NCBI GenBank assembly: GCA_001798715.1 | Contig: MGSF01000046.1 | Span: 1,515-38,632, forward strand | Direction: 5' to 3' | DNA: 37,118 bases | From: Deltaproteobacteria bacterium RIFCSPLOWO2_02_FULL_50_16 | GTDB taxonomy: Bacteria; UBA10199; 2-02-FULL-50-16 | Shown here: piece after piece, positions 11,322-19,492 of the stretch | Layout: each line of letters starts with the position of its first letter | Position numbering within the stretch: position 1 is the stretch's first letter | Notes under the pieces: generated by a model | What the model was told of the DNA's origin: nothing | Database searches by the model: none | What the model saw: the letters and a program-made list of their open reading frames with translations, nothing else | Made by a program: the position numbers and the translations under genes

Positions 11322-12581
11322 CTATGACAACAAAAATTCGATGATCTCTTCACGATGGGCCTCTGCATCATGGAAACCCAGTTCAAGGAGTTGATGGATA
11401 TAATTGGGCATAAAGGCCAGATAACTCAATGTATCCACTCCCGCTCCTGGATCAACATCAAACAACCGAAACAGCATTTTTTCAAAGGTCGTAAAATATT
11501 CTTTCTTCCGTGTATCCTCATAACATTCTGAAAAGAGCTCACTCACGTCTCGAGAAGGAAAGATCTGAAAAACCTTCATCTTTTTCAGGCCACGGTTGGC
11601 AATATCACCTTTAATCCCTTGCTCTTTCAGCCTATGATTTATTTTTTCAAGGTAATCTTTGCCATACACCTTTTCACTCCACTCAATAATCCGGTTGATG
11701 CGACGCAACTGTTCAACGTCATATTGGAGACGATCCAAAAAGAATGAATTCATGACTTTTCCCACGATCTGTCCCAGTGAGGGCTCCTGATTGGGGACCA
11801 GGATATGATGATATTGCTCTCCGGGTTGATAAATGTGATGAAGACCAATAATCATTATTTTCCCCGCCCCCAATTGAATGGCCGGAGACATCGGGGTGTT
11901 CAGCCTCAGGCTTCCATCGATGTAATAATTGTGCTTGACCTTGACGGCCGGAAAAATGAGAGGAATAGCCCCGGAGGCCATGACGTGGACCACGCTCAAA
12001 CGTGTGTCATAGTGGGTATATTCACCGGAGTAGATCACATTGGGACGCTTCTGAATAAACAATTCCATCCGTCCTGTAGAGACATTGGTGGCTGTCACTG
12101 AAACAGCGGCAAGGATACCTTTTTTCAGATTATGCCCTATGTCTTTAAATGAAATAATCGAATGTAGATATTGGGGGAGGGGAGATGTGTCGAAAAAGCC
12201 CTTAAAATGTGCCGCCCCCTTTTTTTCTTGGTCCTTCTTATGAAGATTGAATAAATTGATTGAAATGCCCTTAGCCGTCCTCGAGAGGAGGGACCCCAAG
12301 GCCCCAAAGTGTCTCTTATAAATCTTGTCCTGATCGACATGTTCCCATAGATACCGAAGCCTTTGCCCTTGTTCGAAGGGTTGATGGGCCATGGAGGCCA
12401 TAAAACAGGTATTGATCGCCCCCACAGAAGAACCGCATTGCACTTCAAAGGTCTTTTGTCCCCCATGCCTCTCATGGATTTGCGTGCGAATATAATTGAT
12501 GACCCCGGCTTCATAAGCCCCACGCACCCCCCCTCCGGAGAGAACAAGGGCCATTCTTTGTGGGTTCTTGGGCTCCCTCAT
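11322..12581 (-). CDS. Patatin-like phospholipase family protein
   Basis: LSGGGVRGAYEAGVI oxyanion motif, GSSVGAIN (GxSxG), DGSLRLNTP catalytic Asp region. Confidence 0.9.
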   Translation of the reverse strand: MREPKNPQRMALVLSGGGVRGAYEAGVINYIRTQIHERHGGQKTFEVQCGSSVGAINTCFMASMAHQPFEQGQRLRYLWEHVDQDKIYKRHFGALGSLLSRTAKGISINLFNLHKKDQEKKGAAHFKGFFDTSPLPQYLHSIISFKDIGHNLKKGILAAVSVTATNVSTGRMELFIQKRPNVIYSGEYTHYDTRLSVVHVMASGAIPLIFPAVKVKHNYYIDGSLRLNTPMSPAIQLGAGKIMIIGLHHIYQPGEQYHHILVPNQEPSLGQIVGKVMNSFFLDRLQYDVEQLRRINRIIEWSEKVYGKDYLEKINHRLKEQGIKGDIANRGLKKMKVFQIFPSRDVSELFSECYEDTRKKEYFTTFEKMLFRLFDVDPGAGVDTLSYLAFMPNYIHQLLELGFHDAEAHREEIIEFLLS

Positions 12582-12634
12582 TGACGGCCTCTATATAATT
12601 GGGATAGGGTCATGGTCCTAGGATACATCTTATC

Positions 12635-14014
12635 ATGAATACGCAACTAATTGAACTCCTTAAAAAATACGATGTCCCGGCCCCACGTTATACCAGCTAT
12701 CCCACCGTTCCCGTGTGGACGGAAAAGATAGGGGCCGGAGATTATGGCCAAAAACTGGAAAATCTAAGGACGGGAGAAGCACTTTCTCTTTATTATCATT
12801 TACCTTTTTGTGAACGACTCTGTCACTTTTGCGGTTGCATGCAGGTCATCACTCAGAGAAGAGAGCGCTCCCAGGAATACACGGACGTCCTCCTCTCCGA
12901 GATGGAACTTGTGGCAGGGCACATTCCTCCCTCTGTCCGGGATGTCTGTCAGATCCAGTTGGGGGGGGGAACCCCCAATTTTTTCAAGCCCGAAGAGATT
13001 GAAACGATCCTCCGGCACATTCACAAGCACTTTCATGTCCTCCCCGATGCCGAGATCGCAATCGAAATGCATCCCAAGACCAGCACTGAGTCCTTTTGTG
13101 ACAAACTAAGAGAATTGAAATTTAACAGAATCTCTTTAGGCATCCAGGACTTTGATCCAAAAGTTCAAGAATTAATTTACCGTTTTCAATCCTATGAAAC
13201 GACCCGGAAGATGATCGATTATCTCCGTGGTCTGGGTTTCGATGCCTTTAATTTTGATCTCATTTATGGTCTGCCGGGACAAAGTCTAAAAGGCTGGAGT
13301 AAGACATTGGATCGGGTTTTGGGTCTTCGACCCAATCGACTCGCCATCTATAGTTATGCCCATGTTCCTTGGGTCCGTCCCGTGCAACGTTCTTTTAAAG
13401 ATTCGGACATCCCCCCTGCCGAGATGAAGCTCAAACTTTTTGAAAAGGCCTACACGACCTTGACCGAAAATGGCTACCGCCACATCGGGATGGATCACTT
13501 TGCCTTGAAAGATGATGGATTGAGCACCGCCTTGGAAGAGGGGACAATTCATCGTAATTTCATGGGTTACTCAACCAAGGCCCATGCCCATCAAATTGGT
13601 TTTGGGATGAGCTCCATTTCTTTTGCCGGGGGTCACTATTTTCAAAACTCCAAAGAACTCCCTGCCTATTATGAGGCCATAAAAAGAGGGGAGTTGGCTA
13701 CTTTTCGCGGCTATCTTCTCAATCATGAGGACCGGCTTCGTCGGGATCTCATCACCCAAATTATGTGCCGTTCGTCCGTCGACATCGAGGCCTTTGAAAA
13801 AAAGTGGCAGATCCAATTTCAGACCCATTTCGCCGATAATATCCCTCTTTTATCGGAAATGATGGCGGATCAGCTTGTCTCTATCAATCACAATGAACTT
13901 CGTGCCACAAATTATGGTGTGCTTTTGCTAAGAAATATTGCCATGGCCTTTGATCCCTATCTTCAAAGAGTTAAGGAAGGGGCAAAAAATCCTGTTTTTT
14001 CACGATCGGTCTAA
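12635..14014 (+). CDS. hemN: Oxygen-independent coproporphyrinogen III oxidase (radical SAM)
   Basis: YHLPFCERLCHFCGC radical SAM cysteine motif, QLGGGTPNFF, full-length HemN-type protein. Confidence 0.95.
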   Translation: MNTQLIELLKKYDVPAPRYTSYPTVPVWTEKIGAGDYGQKLENLRTGEALSLYYHLPFCERLCHFCGCMQVITQRRERSQEYTDVLLSEMELVAGHIPPSVRDVCQIQLGGGTPNFFKPEEIETILRHIHKHFHVLPDAEIAIEMHPKTSTESFCDKLRELKFNRISLGIQDFDPKVQELIYRFQSYETTRKMIDYLRGLGFDAFNFDLIYGLPGQSLKGWSKTLDRVLGLRPNRLAIYSYAHVPWVRPVQRSFKDSDIPPAEMKLKLFEKAYTTLTENGYRHIGMDHFALKDDGLSTALEEGTIHRNFMGYSTKAHAHQIGFGMSSISFAGGHYFQNSKELPAYYEAIKRGELATFRGYLLNHEDRLRRDLITQIMCRSSVDIEAFEKKWQIQFQTHFADNIPLLSEMMADQLVSINHNELRATNYGVLLLRNIAMAFDPYLQRVKEGAKNPVFSRSV

Positions 14015-14017
14015 ATC

Positions 14018-14959
14018 ATGAAGGGACTCCTCCTCATCAATCTCGGAACCCCCGAGACCCCCACCAAAAAAGACTTGCGTTGCTATCTGAAGGAATTTCT
14101 TTCCGACCCACGAGTGATGGATATCCACCCCCTGGTGCGTTGGATGATCCTGAATCTTTTTATTCTTCCCTTCAGGTCAAAAAAATCGGCAGCGGCTTAT
14201 CGGAAAATATGGACAGGGCGGGGATCTCCTTTATTATTTTACTTGAAGGATCTGAAGGCACAGGTCTCATCGCTTTTGGGTGAGGAGTATGTCGTGGAAA
14301 TAGGCATGCGCTACGGATCTCCCTCCATGGGTTTAGGCCTAGCCAAACTCATAGGGCAGGGCGTGACCTCCATTGATATCCTTCCCCTCTATCCACAATA
14401 TTCCTTTTCGACCACAGGCTCTACCGTCAACCAACTGCAAAAGATATCCGCCGACCACCCCGACTGGCCCCCCATCCGCATTCTGCCTCCTTTTTATAAT
14501 CACCCAGGTTACATCGACGCCCTCTCTCAATTGATCCGAGATAACACACGCTCACCCGATCATGTCCTTTTTAGCTTTCATGGCCTCCCCAAGAAACAAA
14601 TTCAAAAAGGGGACCCCTATCAATCTCAATGCATATGGACCGCCAAGACGCTTGCTCGAAAACTGGGGTTGTCCAGTGATCTCTATTCCATTGTTTTTCA
14701 ATCCCGCTTAGGATGGAATTCGTGGATCCAACCCTTCACAGACCAAGAGATCGTCCGTCTGGCTCAATCAGGCAAAAAGAGGCTCACTATTGTCATGCCT
14801 TCCTTTATAGCGGACTGTTTGGAAACCCTAGAGGAAATCGGGATTCGTGCCAAAGAGACGGCCCTGGCCCATGGGGTAGAGTCCTTTAATATCGTTCCCT
14901 GCCTCAATACCCATCCCCTTTGGATCAAGGCCGTCTGTCAGATGGTACGCTCATCATAA
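14018..14959 (+). CDS. hemH: Ferrochelatase
   Basis: LLINLGTPETP, RYGSPSM, LPLYPQYSFSTTGS, SFHGLPKK, FQSRLGWNSWIQP. Confidence 0.95.
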   Translation: MKGLLLINLGTPETPTKKDLRCYLKEFLSDPRVMDIHPLVRWMILNLFILPFRSKKSAAAYRKIWTGRGSPLLFYLKDLKAQVSSLLGEEYVVEIGMRYGSPSMGLGLAKLIGQGVTSIDILPLYPQYSFSTTGSTVNQLQKISADHPDWPPIRILPPFYNHPGYIDALSQLIRDNTRSPDHVLFSFHGLPKKQIQKGDPYQSQCIWTAKTLARKLGLSSDLYSIVFQSRLGWNSWIQPFTDQEIVRLAQSGKKRLTIVMPSFIADCLETLEEIGIRAKETALAHGVESFNIVPCLNTHPLWIKAVCQMVRSS

Positions 14960-15174
14960 TCCCCTTGATTATCAATAGATTATTAGACCCTCCCATAGAA
15001 GCCTTCCCTGACACCCAATAGAGGAGGGATCCTTTTAGGGGTCTTGCTGTTGGCCAAGGGATCAAGCCTTCATTTGTTTACATAATATATCTTATGCGAC
15101 TATTTGGCGACCATGAAGGGTCTCATAGAACTCTAAAATGGTTATGAGTAAGATCGCCCTACTACACAAAGGAC

Positions 15175-15208
15175 CATGTACTTCTAATCCTCTAGTTCCT
15201 TCAGGGAA
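15175..15208. repeat. Short dispersed repeat copy (catgta...ctctagttccttcaggga)
   Basis: Similar to copies at 11185-11210 and 17723-17749, with an internal insertion. Confidence 0.55.
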
Positions 15209-15364
15209 AAGAAATGAAACAAGGATAAAAATAAAAAATCTCACATAATGAAAAAAATGGATGTTCGCATTGAGGTACAGGCACAACACAAGCACCTCTT
15301 TCGACATTATAGCTAGAGATCACAATCCATGAGACCAGAGAGACAATTCACAAAGCAAACTGAT

Positions 15365-15395
15365 CATGTGTACGTGTATACACGTCCCTTCAGGG
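15365..15395. repeat. Short dispersed repeat copy with alternating purine-pyrimidine tract (catgtgtacgtgtatacacgtcccttcaggg)
   Basis: Contains the perfect palindrome acgtgtatacacgt (15372-15385); same family as 23814-23859. Confidence 0.65.
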
Positions 15396-15545
15396 CAAAG
15401 AAAAAATAAACGTTAAAAAAATATGAAAAACCAAAAGATAAAAAATAAGTTTATTTAAAAAATCAATAAGCTACGCAAAATAAGAAAAATGACAAATAAC
15501 CAAATAATACAAGATGTTAGGAGTGATGTAGAGAGGGGGAAAAGA

Positions 15546-15577
15546 AAAAACCCCGGATTCAGAGTCCGGGGTTTTTC
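15546..15577 (-). terminator. Rho-independent terminator of the lysine-rich mini-gene
   Basis: Minus strand: aaaaaccccggactctgaatccggggttttttc, GC-rich stem followed by a T run. Confidence 0.9.
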
Positions 15578-15601
15578 AATCTTTCGCTTTTAAGAAGACT
15601 C

Positions 15602-15649
15602 TTACTTTTTCTTTTTCTTCTTAGCAGCCTTCTTTTTCTTTTTCGCCAT
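15602..15649 (-). CDS. 15-codon lysine-rich mini-ORF, MAKKKKKAAKKKKKK
   Basis: Minus strand ggagggaactcATGGCGAAAAAGAAAAAGAAGGCTGCTAAGAAGAAAAAGAAAAAGTAA; preceded by a near-consensus sigma70 promoter and SD, followed by a terminator. Confidence 0.7.
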   Translation of the reverse strand: MAKKKKKAAKKKKKK

Positions 15650-15682
15650 GAGTTCCCTCCTTATTGTTAAGAACTAGTAAGA

Positions 15683-15711
15683 ATTATATTTAATTTCACT
15701 AAAATAGTCAA
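15683..15711 (-). promoter_or_regulatory. Sigma70-type promoter for the lysine-rich mini-gene
   Basis: Minus strand TTGACT (15711-15706), 17-bp spacer, TATAAT (15688-15683). Confidence 0.8.
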
Positions 15712-15817
15712 CTATTTATTTATCATTTGACAAAATTTTAGAACTTTGATCTCTCTTTTTTTCTTTTTTTTCCTTCAAGGTATTTTTTCCGATTCAATTT
15801 TCAAATAAATTTACATA

Positions 15818-15846
15818 TTGACTGAAAAAAACAATACCACTATGGT
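15818..15846 (+). promoter_or_regulatory. Putative promoter for tRNA-fMet
   Basis: ttgact, 17-bp spacer, tatggt, about 60 bp before the mature tRNA 5' end. Confidence 0.5.
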
Positions 15847-15906
15847 GCCTCTCACTATTTTCTTCCACTTCTCATATTCAATGTGATTGTTGGAGGCAAT
15901 ATTGAT

Positions 15907-15980
15907 CGCGGGGTGGAGCAGTCTGGTAGCTCGCCGGGCTCATAACCCGGAGGTCACTGGTTCAAATCCAGTCCCCGCAA
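15907..15980 (+). tRNA. Initiator tRNA-fMet (CAU); CCA not encoded
   Basis: cgcgggg...ccggg-ctCATaa-cccgg...actggttcaaatccagt-ccccgca-a; C1:A72 mismatch and three consecutive GC pairs at the base of the anticodon loop are initiator hallmarks. Confidence 0.95.
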
Positions 15981-15985
15981 CATCA

Positions 15986-16161
15986 CTTTGTTAGTTTGCG
16001 GGCACTTTACGTGCCCGCAAACGTTACAAAGGGATTGTCCCGTTTCACAACGTGAAACGGGGCCAAAGAACAAAAAGTTATAAAGAATTTCACGTCACCG
16101 TCCCGCCTTTGGCGGGACCGCGATAGGAAGAAAACCTTTTTAAGTTTCACCTTCGGTGAAA
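15986..16161. repeat. Cluster of four perfect hairpins between tRNA-fMet and scpB
   Basis: gtttgcgggcac-tttac-gtgcccgcaaac (15994-16022); cccgtttcac-aac-gtgaaacggg (16039-16061); gtcccgcc-ttt-ggcgggac (16100-16118); tttcacc-ttc-ggtgaaa (16145-16161). Confidence 0.85.
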
Positions 16162-16182
16162 ATCTGGCAAACCGTACGAGGT

Positions 16183-16965
16183 TCAACTCTCCACCCTATT
16201 CTCCCCCTCGACACCCTCTTCCTCTTTTTGATCCGAAAGTGTCTCTGAAATGTTCCTATCCATGCTTCGCAATCCCTTCATTTCCTCTTCGAGATTTTCG
16301 ATGGATTTCTTTTCCTGTTCCTCAATGACCATCAGGGTCTCTTCCGAGGTGATAAGATCCTTGATAGGGACCTGATTGGCCAGAGATTCTGCCTTGCCCT
16401 CTTCTTTAATCAGATTTTCAAAGTCCTTGAGAGGGGGGAGATCAGAGAGATTTTTAAGACCAAAGATTTCCAAGAACTCCCTGGATGTTCCATAAATAAG
16501 GGGATTTCCTGGTTCTTCCTTTTTACCAAGAATACGTATCAGGCGACGTTCGAGCAAACTCCGCAACACCCACCCACTATCCACACCCCTAATATCCTCA
16601 ATCTCAGGTCGTGTCATAGGCTGCTTATAGGCAATGATGGAGAGCGTCTCCAATGCTGGGGTGCTTAAACGTGACGGGAGGGGTTTGTTCAGCAACTGAA
16701 TCCAGGAAGAAAACTGCTTTTGCGTCCGAAATTGATAACCCCCGGAAACCTCCGAAAGACAAAGCCCCCTCTTGTTATTTGAATAATCTCCTTCAAGGGA
16801 TTGAAGGGCTTCTTTTATCTCCTCATTTGTCGGACATTCCCGCCCCTCGGTACGCCACAGGGCGTGTCCCTCTTCAGAAATCAAAAGATTGGAAATGTGC
16901 ATGAATGAAAGAGGTGATTCAGAAATGTAAATAAGGGCTTCAATAAGTGATTTCAGGTATTCCAT
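16183..16965 (-). CDS. scpB: Segregation and condensation protein B
   Basis: LIEALIYISESPLSF, LSTPALETLSIIAYKQPMTRPEIEDIRGVDS; overlaps scpA. Confidence 0.95.
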   Translation of the reverse strand: MEYLKSLIEALIYISESPLSFMHISNLLISEEGHALWRTEGRECPTNEEIKEALQSLEGDYSNNKRGLCLSEVSGGYQFRTQKQFSSWIQLLNKPLPSRLSTPALETLSIIAYKQPMTRPEIEDIRGVDSGWVLRSLLERRLIRILGKKEEPGNPLIYGTSREFLEIFGLKNLSDLPPLKDFENLIKEEGKAESLANQVPIKDLITSEETLMVIEEQEKKSIENLEEEMKGLRSMDRNISETLSDQKEEEGVEGENRVES

Positions 16966-17767
16966 CGGACTTCTCCTTTAGGATATCAAGATCCCCTTCC
17001 AACAATCGTGGAATAAGGAAAATGGATTCATAAGACTGACCTTGGATAATTTGAACCATTTTCATCCTGGCCATCTCCAAAATAGCCAAGAAAGTCGTAA
17101 TAAGATCCGATCGAGAGCGATCCTTATCGAAGAGGGATTCAAAAACAATCCTCTCCTTTCCCTTAATAAAGTCTACGAGTTCCATAATACGATCCGACAC
17201 GCTCACCCCCCGATCCCTGCTAATCTCATGCGCCTTTTCTTGAGGCATCCGCTTGAGGATGCCCTGAAACGCCAAAAGAAGGCCCAGGGTATCCGCCTCA
17301 ATGGTGTTGACACCTGAAGACAATTTTTCATGATCCAGGGAACGATGAAAGAGCTCCCGACCCAGCAGATCTCTCTGACCCAGTTCTTTGGCCACCTCTT
17401 TGTATTTCTGATATTCCAATAACTTTCTCATCAATTCTTCACGAGGATCGGGTCCCTCTTCCTCATTTTCGCCCGTCTCCTCGGGAAGCAGAACCTTGGA
17501 TTTGATATGGGTCAGTTCTGAGGCCATGAGGATAAAATCGCCCGCCAGGTCAATATTGAGCTCTTTGGCAAGGGCCAGATAATCAAGATATTCGTTGAGA
17601 AGATGATTGATAGGAATATCAAAGATGTCCAGGTCATTTTTTCTTATAAGATGAAGTAAAAGGTCTAAAGGACCCTCGAAGATTTCAAGATTAATACGAT
17701 AATCGTTGATAACTTCCTTTGACACATGTTCTCTAGTCCCGTTAGGGATGGGAATGGTCTTATTCAA
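16940..17767 (-). CDS. scpA: Segregation and condensation protein A; N-terminus contains a short repeat
   Basis: LEIFEGPLDLLLHLIRKNDLDIFDIPI; overlaps trpS and scpB. Confidence 0.93.
   Translation of the reverse strand: MNKTIPIPNGTREHVSKEVINDYRINLEIFEGPLDLLLHLIRKNDLDIFDIPINHLLNEYLDYLALAKELNIDLAGDFILMASELTHIKSKVLLPEETGENEEEGPDPREELMRKLLEYQKYKEVAKELGQRDLLGRELFHRSLDHEKLSSGVNTIEADTLGLLLAFQGILKRMPQEKAHEISRDRGVSVSDRIMELVDFIKGKERIVFESLFDKDRSRSDLITTFLAILEMARMKMVQIIQGQSYESIFLIPRLLEGDLDILKEKSDGIPEITY
17723..17749. repeat. Short dispersed repeat in frame at the scpA 5' end (cacatgttctctagtcccgttagggat)
   Basis: Near-identical to catgtactctagtccctttagggatc at 11185-11210. Confidence 0.65.
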
Positions 17768-18755
17768 GTTTTAAGGCCTCTCTGACTTTATGCATCGACG
17801 TTACCGCCAATTGCCTTGCCTTTTGACACCCTTCCTCCAGGATCTTATCGATCTTTTCGGGACAAGACAAGATGACCTCCCGCTGGACCCGGATTTTATC
17901 CAGCAGGGTATTGATATTTTTAGCGGCCAATTGCTTACAGGCCACACATCCAATTTCGGCCTTTCGGCATTCGGTGTCAATACGTTTGACATCTTTTTTA
18001 TCCGAATGGAGCTTGTGATAATCAAAAATAAGACATATTTCCGGATTTCCCGGATCTTCCCGTCGTTGTCTGGCCGGATCCGTAATCGAGGTCATGACCT
18101 TTTTTTCAATATCCTTGGAAGAATCCGAAAGATAGAGACAATTATCATAGCTCTTACTCATCTTGCGCCGATCGGGACCCAGCAGTTTTGGGGCCTCTGT
18201 CATGAGGGACTGAGGTTCTACAAAGACCTTCTTTTTATAAAGGTGATTAAAACGGCGGACCAGTTCACGTGTCATCTCGATATGAGGAGCCTGATCGATC
18301 CCTATAGGAACCTTGTGGGCGTTGTAAATAATAATGTCAGCGGCCTGGAGCAAGGGATAACCCAAAAAACCATAGGTGGATAAATCCTTGCCCTTCAATT
18401 CTTGCTGCATCTCTTTATAACTAGGCACTCGCTCCAGCCACCCTAAGGGCATCAACATGGCCAGGAGAAGGAATAACTCGGCATGCTCTTTGATATGGGA
18501 TTGAATGAAAAGGATCGATCGTTTTGGATCCAGACCACAGGCCAACCAATCCACAACCAGCTCTCGCGTGGCCTGAGGAATCAGGGCCGGATCCGAATAT
18601 TCCGTCGTCAGGGCATGCCAATCCGCCACAAAGAAAAGGCACTCATATTCCTCTTGGAGTTTAATCCAGTTGGTCAAAACCCCATGATAGTGACCCAGAT
18701 GCAGCTTGCCAGTAGGCCGCATGCCACTCACCACTCTTTGTTTTTTTTGTTCCAT
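17760..18755 (-). CDS. trpS: Tryptophanyl-tRNA synthetase
   Basis: VSGMRPTGKLHLGHYHGVL (HIGH-like), RRKMSKSYDN (KMSKS). Confidence 0.95.
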   Translation of the reverse strand: MEQKKQRVVSGMRPTGKLHLGHYHGVLTNWIKLQEEYECLFFVADWHALTTEYSDPALIPQATRELVVDWLACGLDPKRSILFIQSHIKEHAELFLLLAMLMPLGWLERVPSYKEMQQELKGKDLSTYGFLGYPLLQAADIIIYNAHKVPIGIDQAPHIEMTRELVRRFNHLYKKKVFVEPQSLMTEAPKLLGPDRRKMSKSYDNCLYLSDSSKDIEKKVMTSITDPARQRREDPGNPEICLIFDYHKLHSDKKDVKRIDTECRKAEIGCVACKQLAAKNINTLLDKIRVQREVILSCPEKIDKILEEGCQKARQLAVTSMHKVREALKLE

Positions 18756-18768
18756 GCGAAATCCTGCC

Positions 18769-19428
18769 CTAAAATGGGATTAAAAACCTTGAGATGAAAC
18801 GGACCGGAATCCACAAAATCCTCATTAATCCGAGGTAATATGCCACAAAAATGATGAGAATGCCATAGTGTGCCCATTGATTATACAAATCGGCCAAGCG
18901 ATCTGGGAGAAACCCCTCCAAGATCTTTCCTCCATCCAGTGGATGAACAGGAATCATATTAAAAAAGGCCAGCCCCAAATTGATATAAATTCCCATGCGC
19001 AACAGAGAATAAATCGCCGAGACAAAGGAATGAGGACCCGTGAAACCCAGCAAGGGAATCATCAGGACATAAAGATAAATGAATAGAGAAAACAATACGG
19101 CCAATATGAGATTAGAAACAGGACCGGCGGCGGCTACCTTGACATTATCCCGGCGGATATTGCGAAAGTTCATCGGGGCCACGGGAACGGGTTTGGCCCA
19201 TCCGGCAATGGGAATCGCCAAACCAGGGGCCAAAAAAACGATGAGGGGCAGCAAAAAAGTGCCAATAAAATCCATATGAACCAACGGATTTAAGGAGAGT
19301 CGGCCCAGCATTTTTGCCGTCGGATCGCCACATTTGTGGGCCATCCAGGCATGGGCGCTTTCGTGAAATGAGAGGGAAAAGAGAAAAACCGGGAAAAACA
19401 GGATAAAGAGTTGCACCTTCTCAGACAT
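18769..19428 (-). CDS. Site-2 protease family (M50) membrane metalloprotease
   Basis: SFHESAHAWMAHKCGDPTAK (HExxH), NMIPVHPLDGGKI. Confidence 0.9.
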   Translation of the reverse strand: MSEKVQLFILFFPVFLFSLSFHESAHAWMAHKCGDPTAKMLGRLSLNPLVHMDFIGTFLLPLIVFLAPGLAIPIAGWAKPVPVAPMNFRNIRRDNVKVAAAGPVSNLILAVLFSLFIYLYVLMIPLLGFTGPHSFVSAIYSLLRMGIYINLGLAFFNMIPVHPLDGGKILEGFLPDRLADLYNQWAHYGILIIFVAYYLGLMRILWIPVRFISRFLIPF

Positions 19429-19492
19429 CTGTCACTCATAACAAACTCCTCTTCTCGATGTCAATCAAGCGAATCGGGGAAGAAACGACCGT

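Noticed and set aside
12635-14959. hemN-hemH pair as an incomplete heme operon with a missing protoporphyrinogen oxidase
   Set aside because: The oxidase gene can be elsewhere in the genome; absence in a 37-kb window is not evidence.
14990-15050. ccctcc...aggaggg as hemH terminator
   Set aside because: Short stem with a long loop and no U tract; not convincing.
15092-15307. 71-aa minus-strand ORF
   Set aside because: Lies in an AT-rich gap, spans a dispersed repeat copy (FPEGTRGLEVHGPL), no convincing family; likely spurious.
15248-15316. 22-codon plus-strand ORF MKKMDVRIEVQAQHKHLFRHYS
   Set aside because: No clear SD or terminator; slight resemblance to a hibernation-factor N-terminus is too weak.
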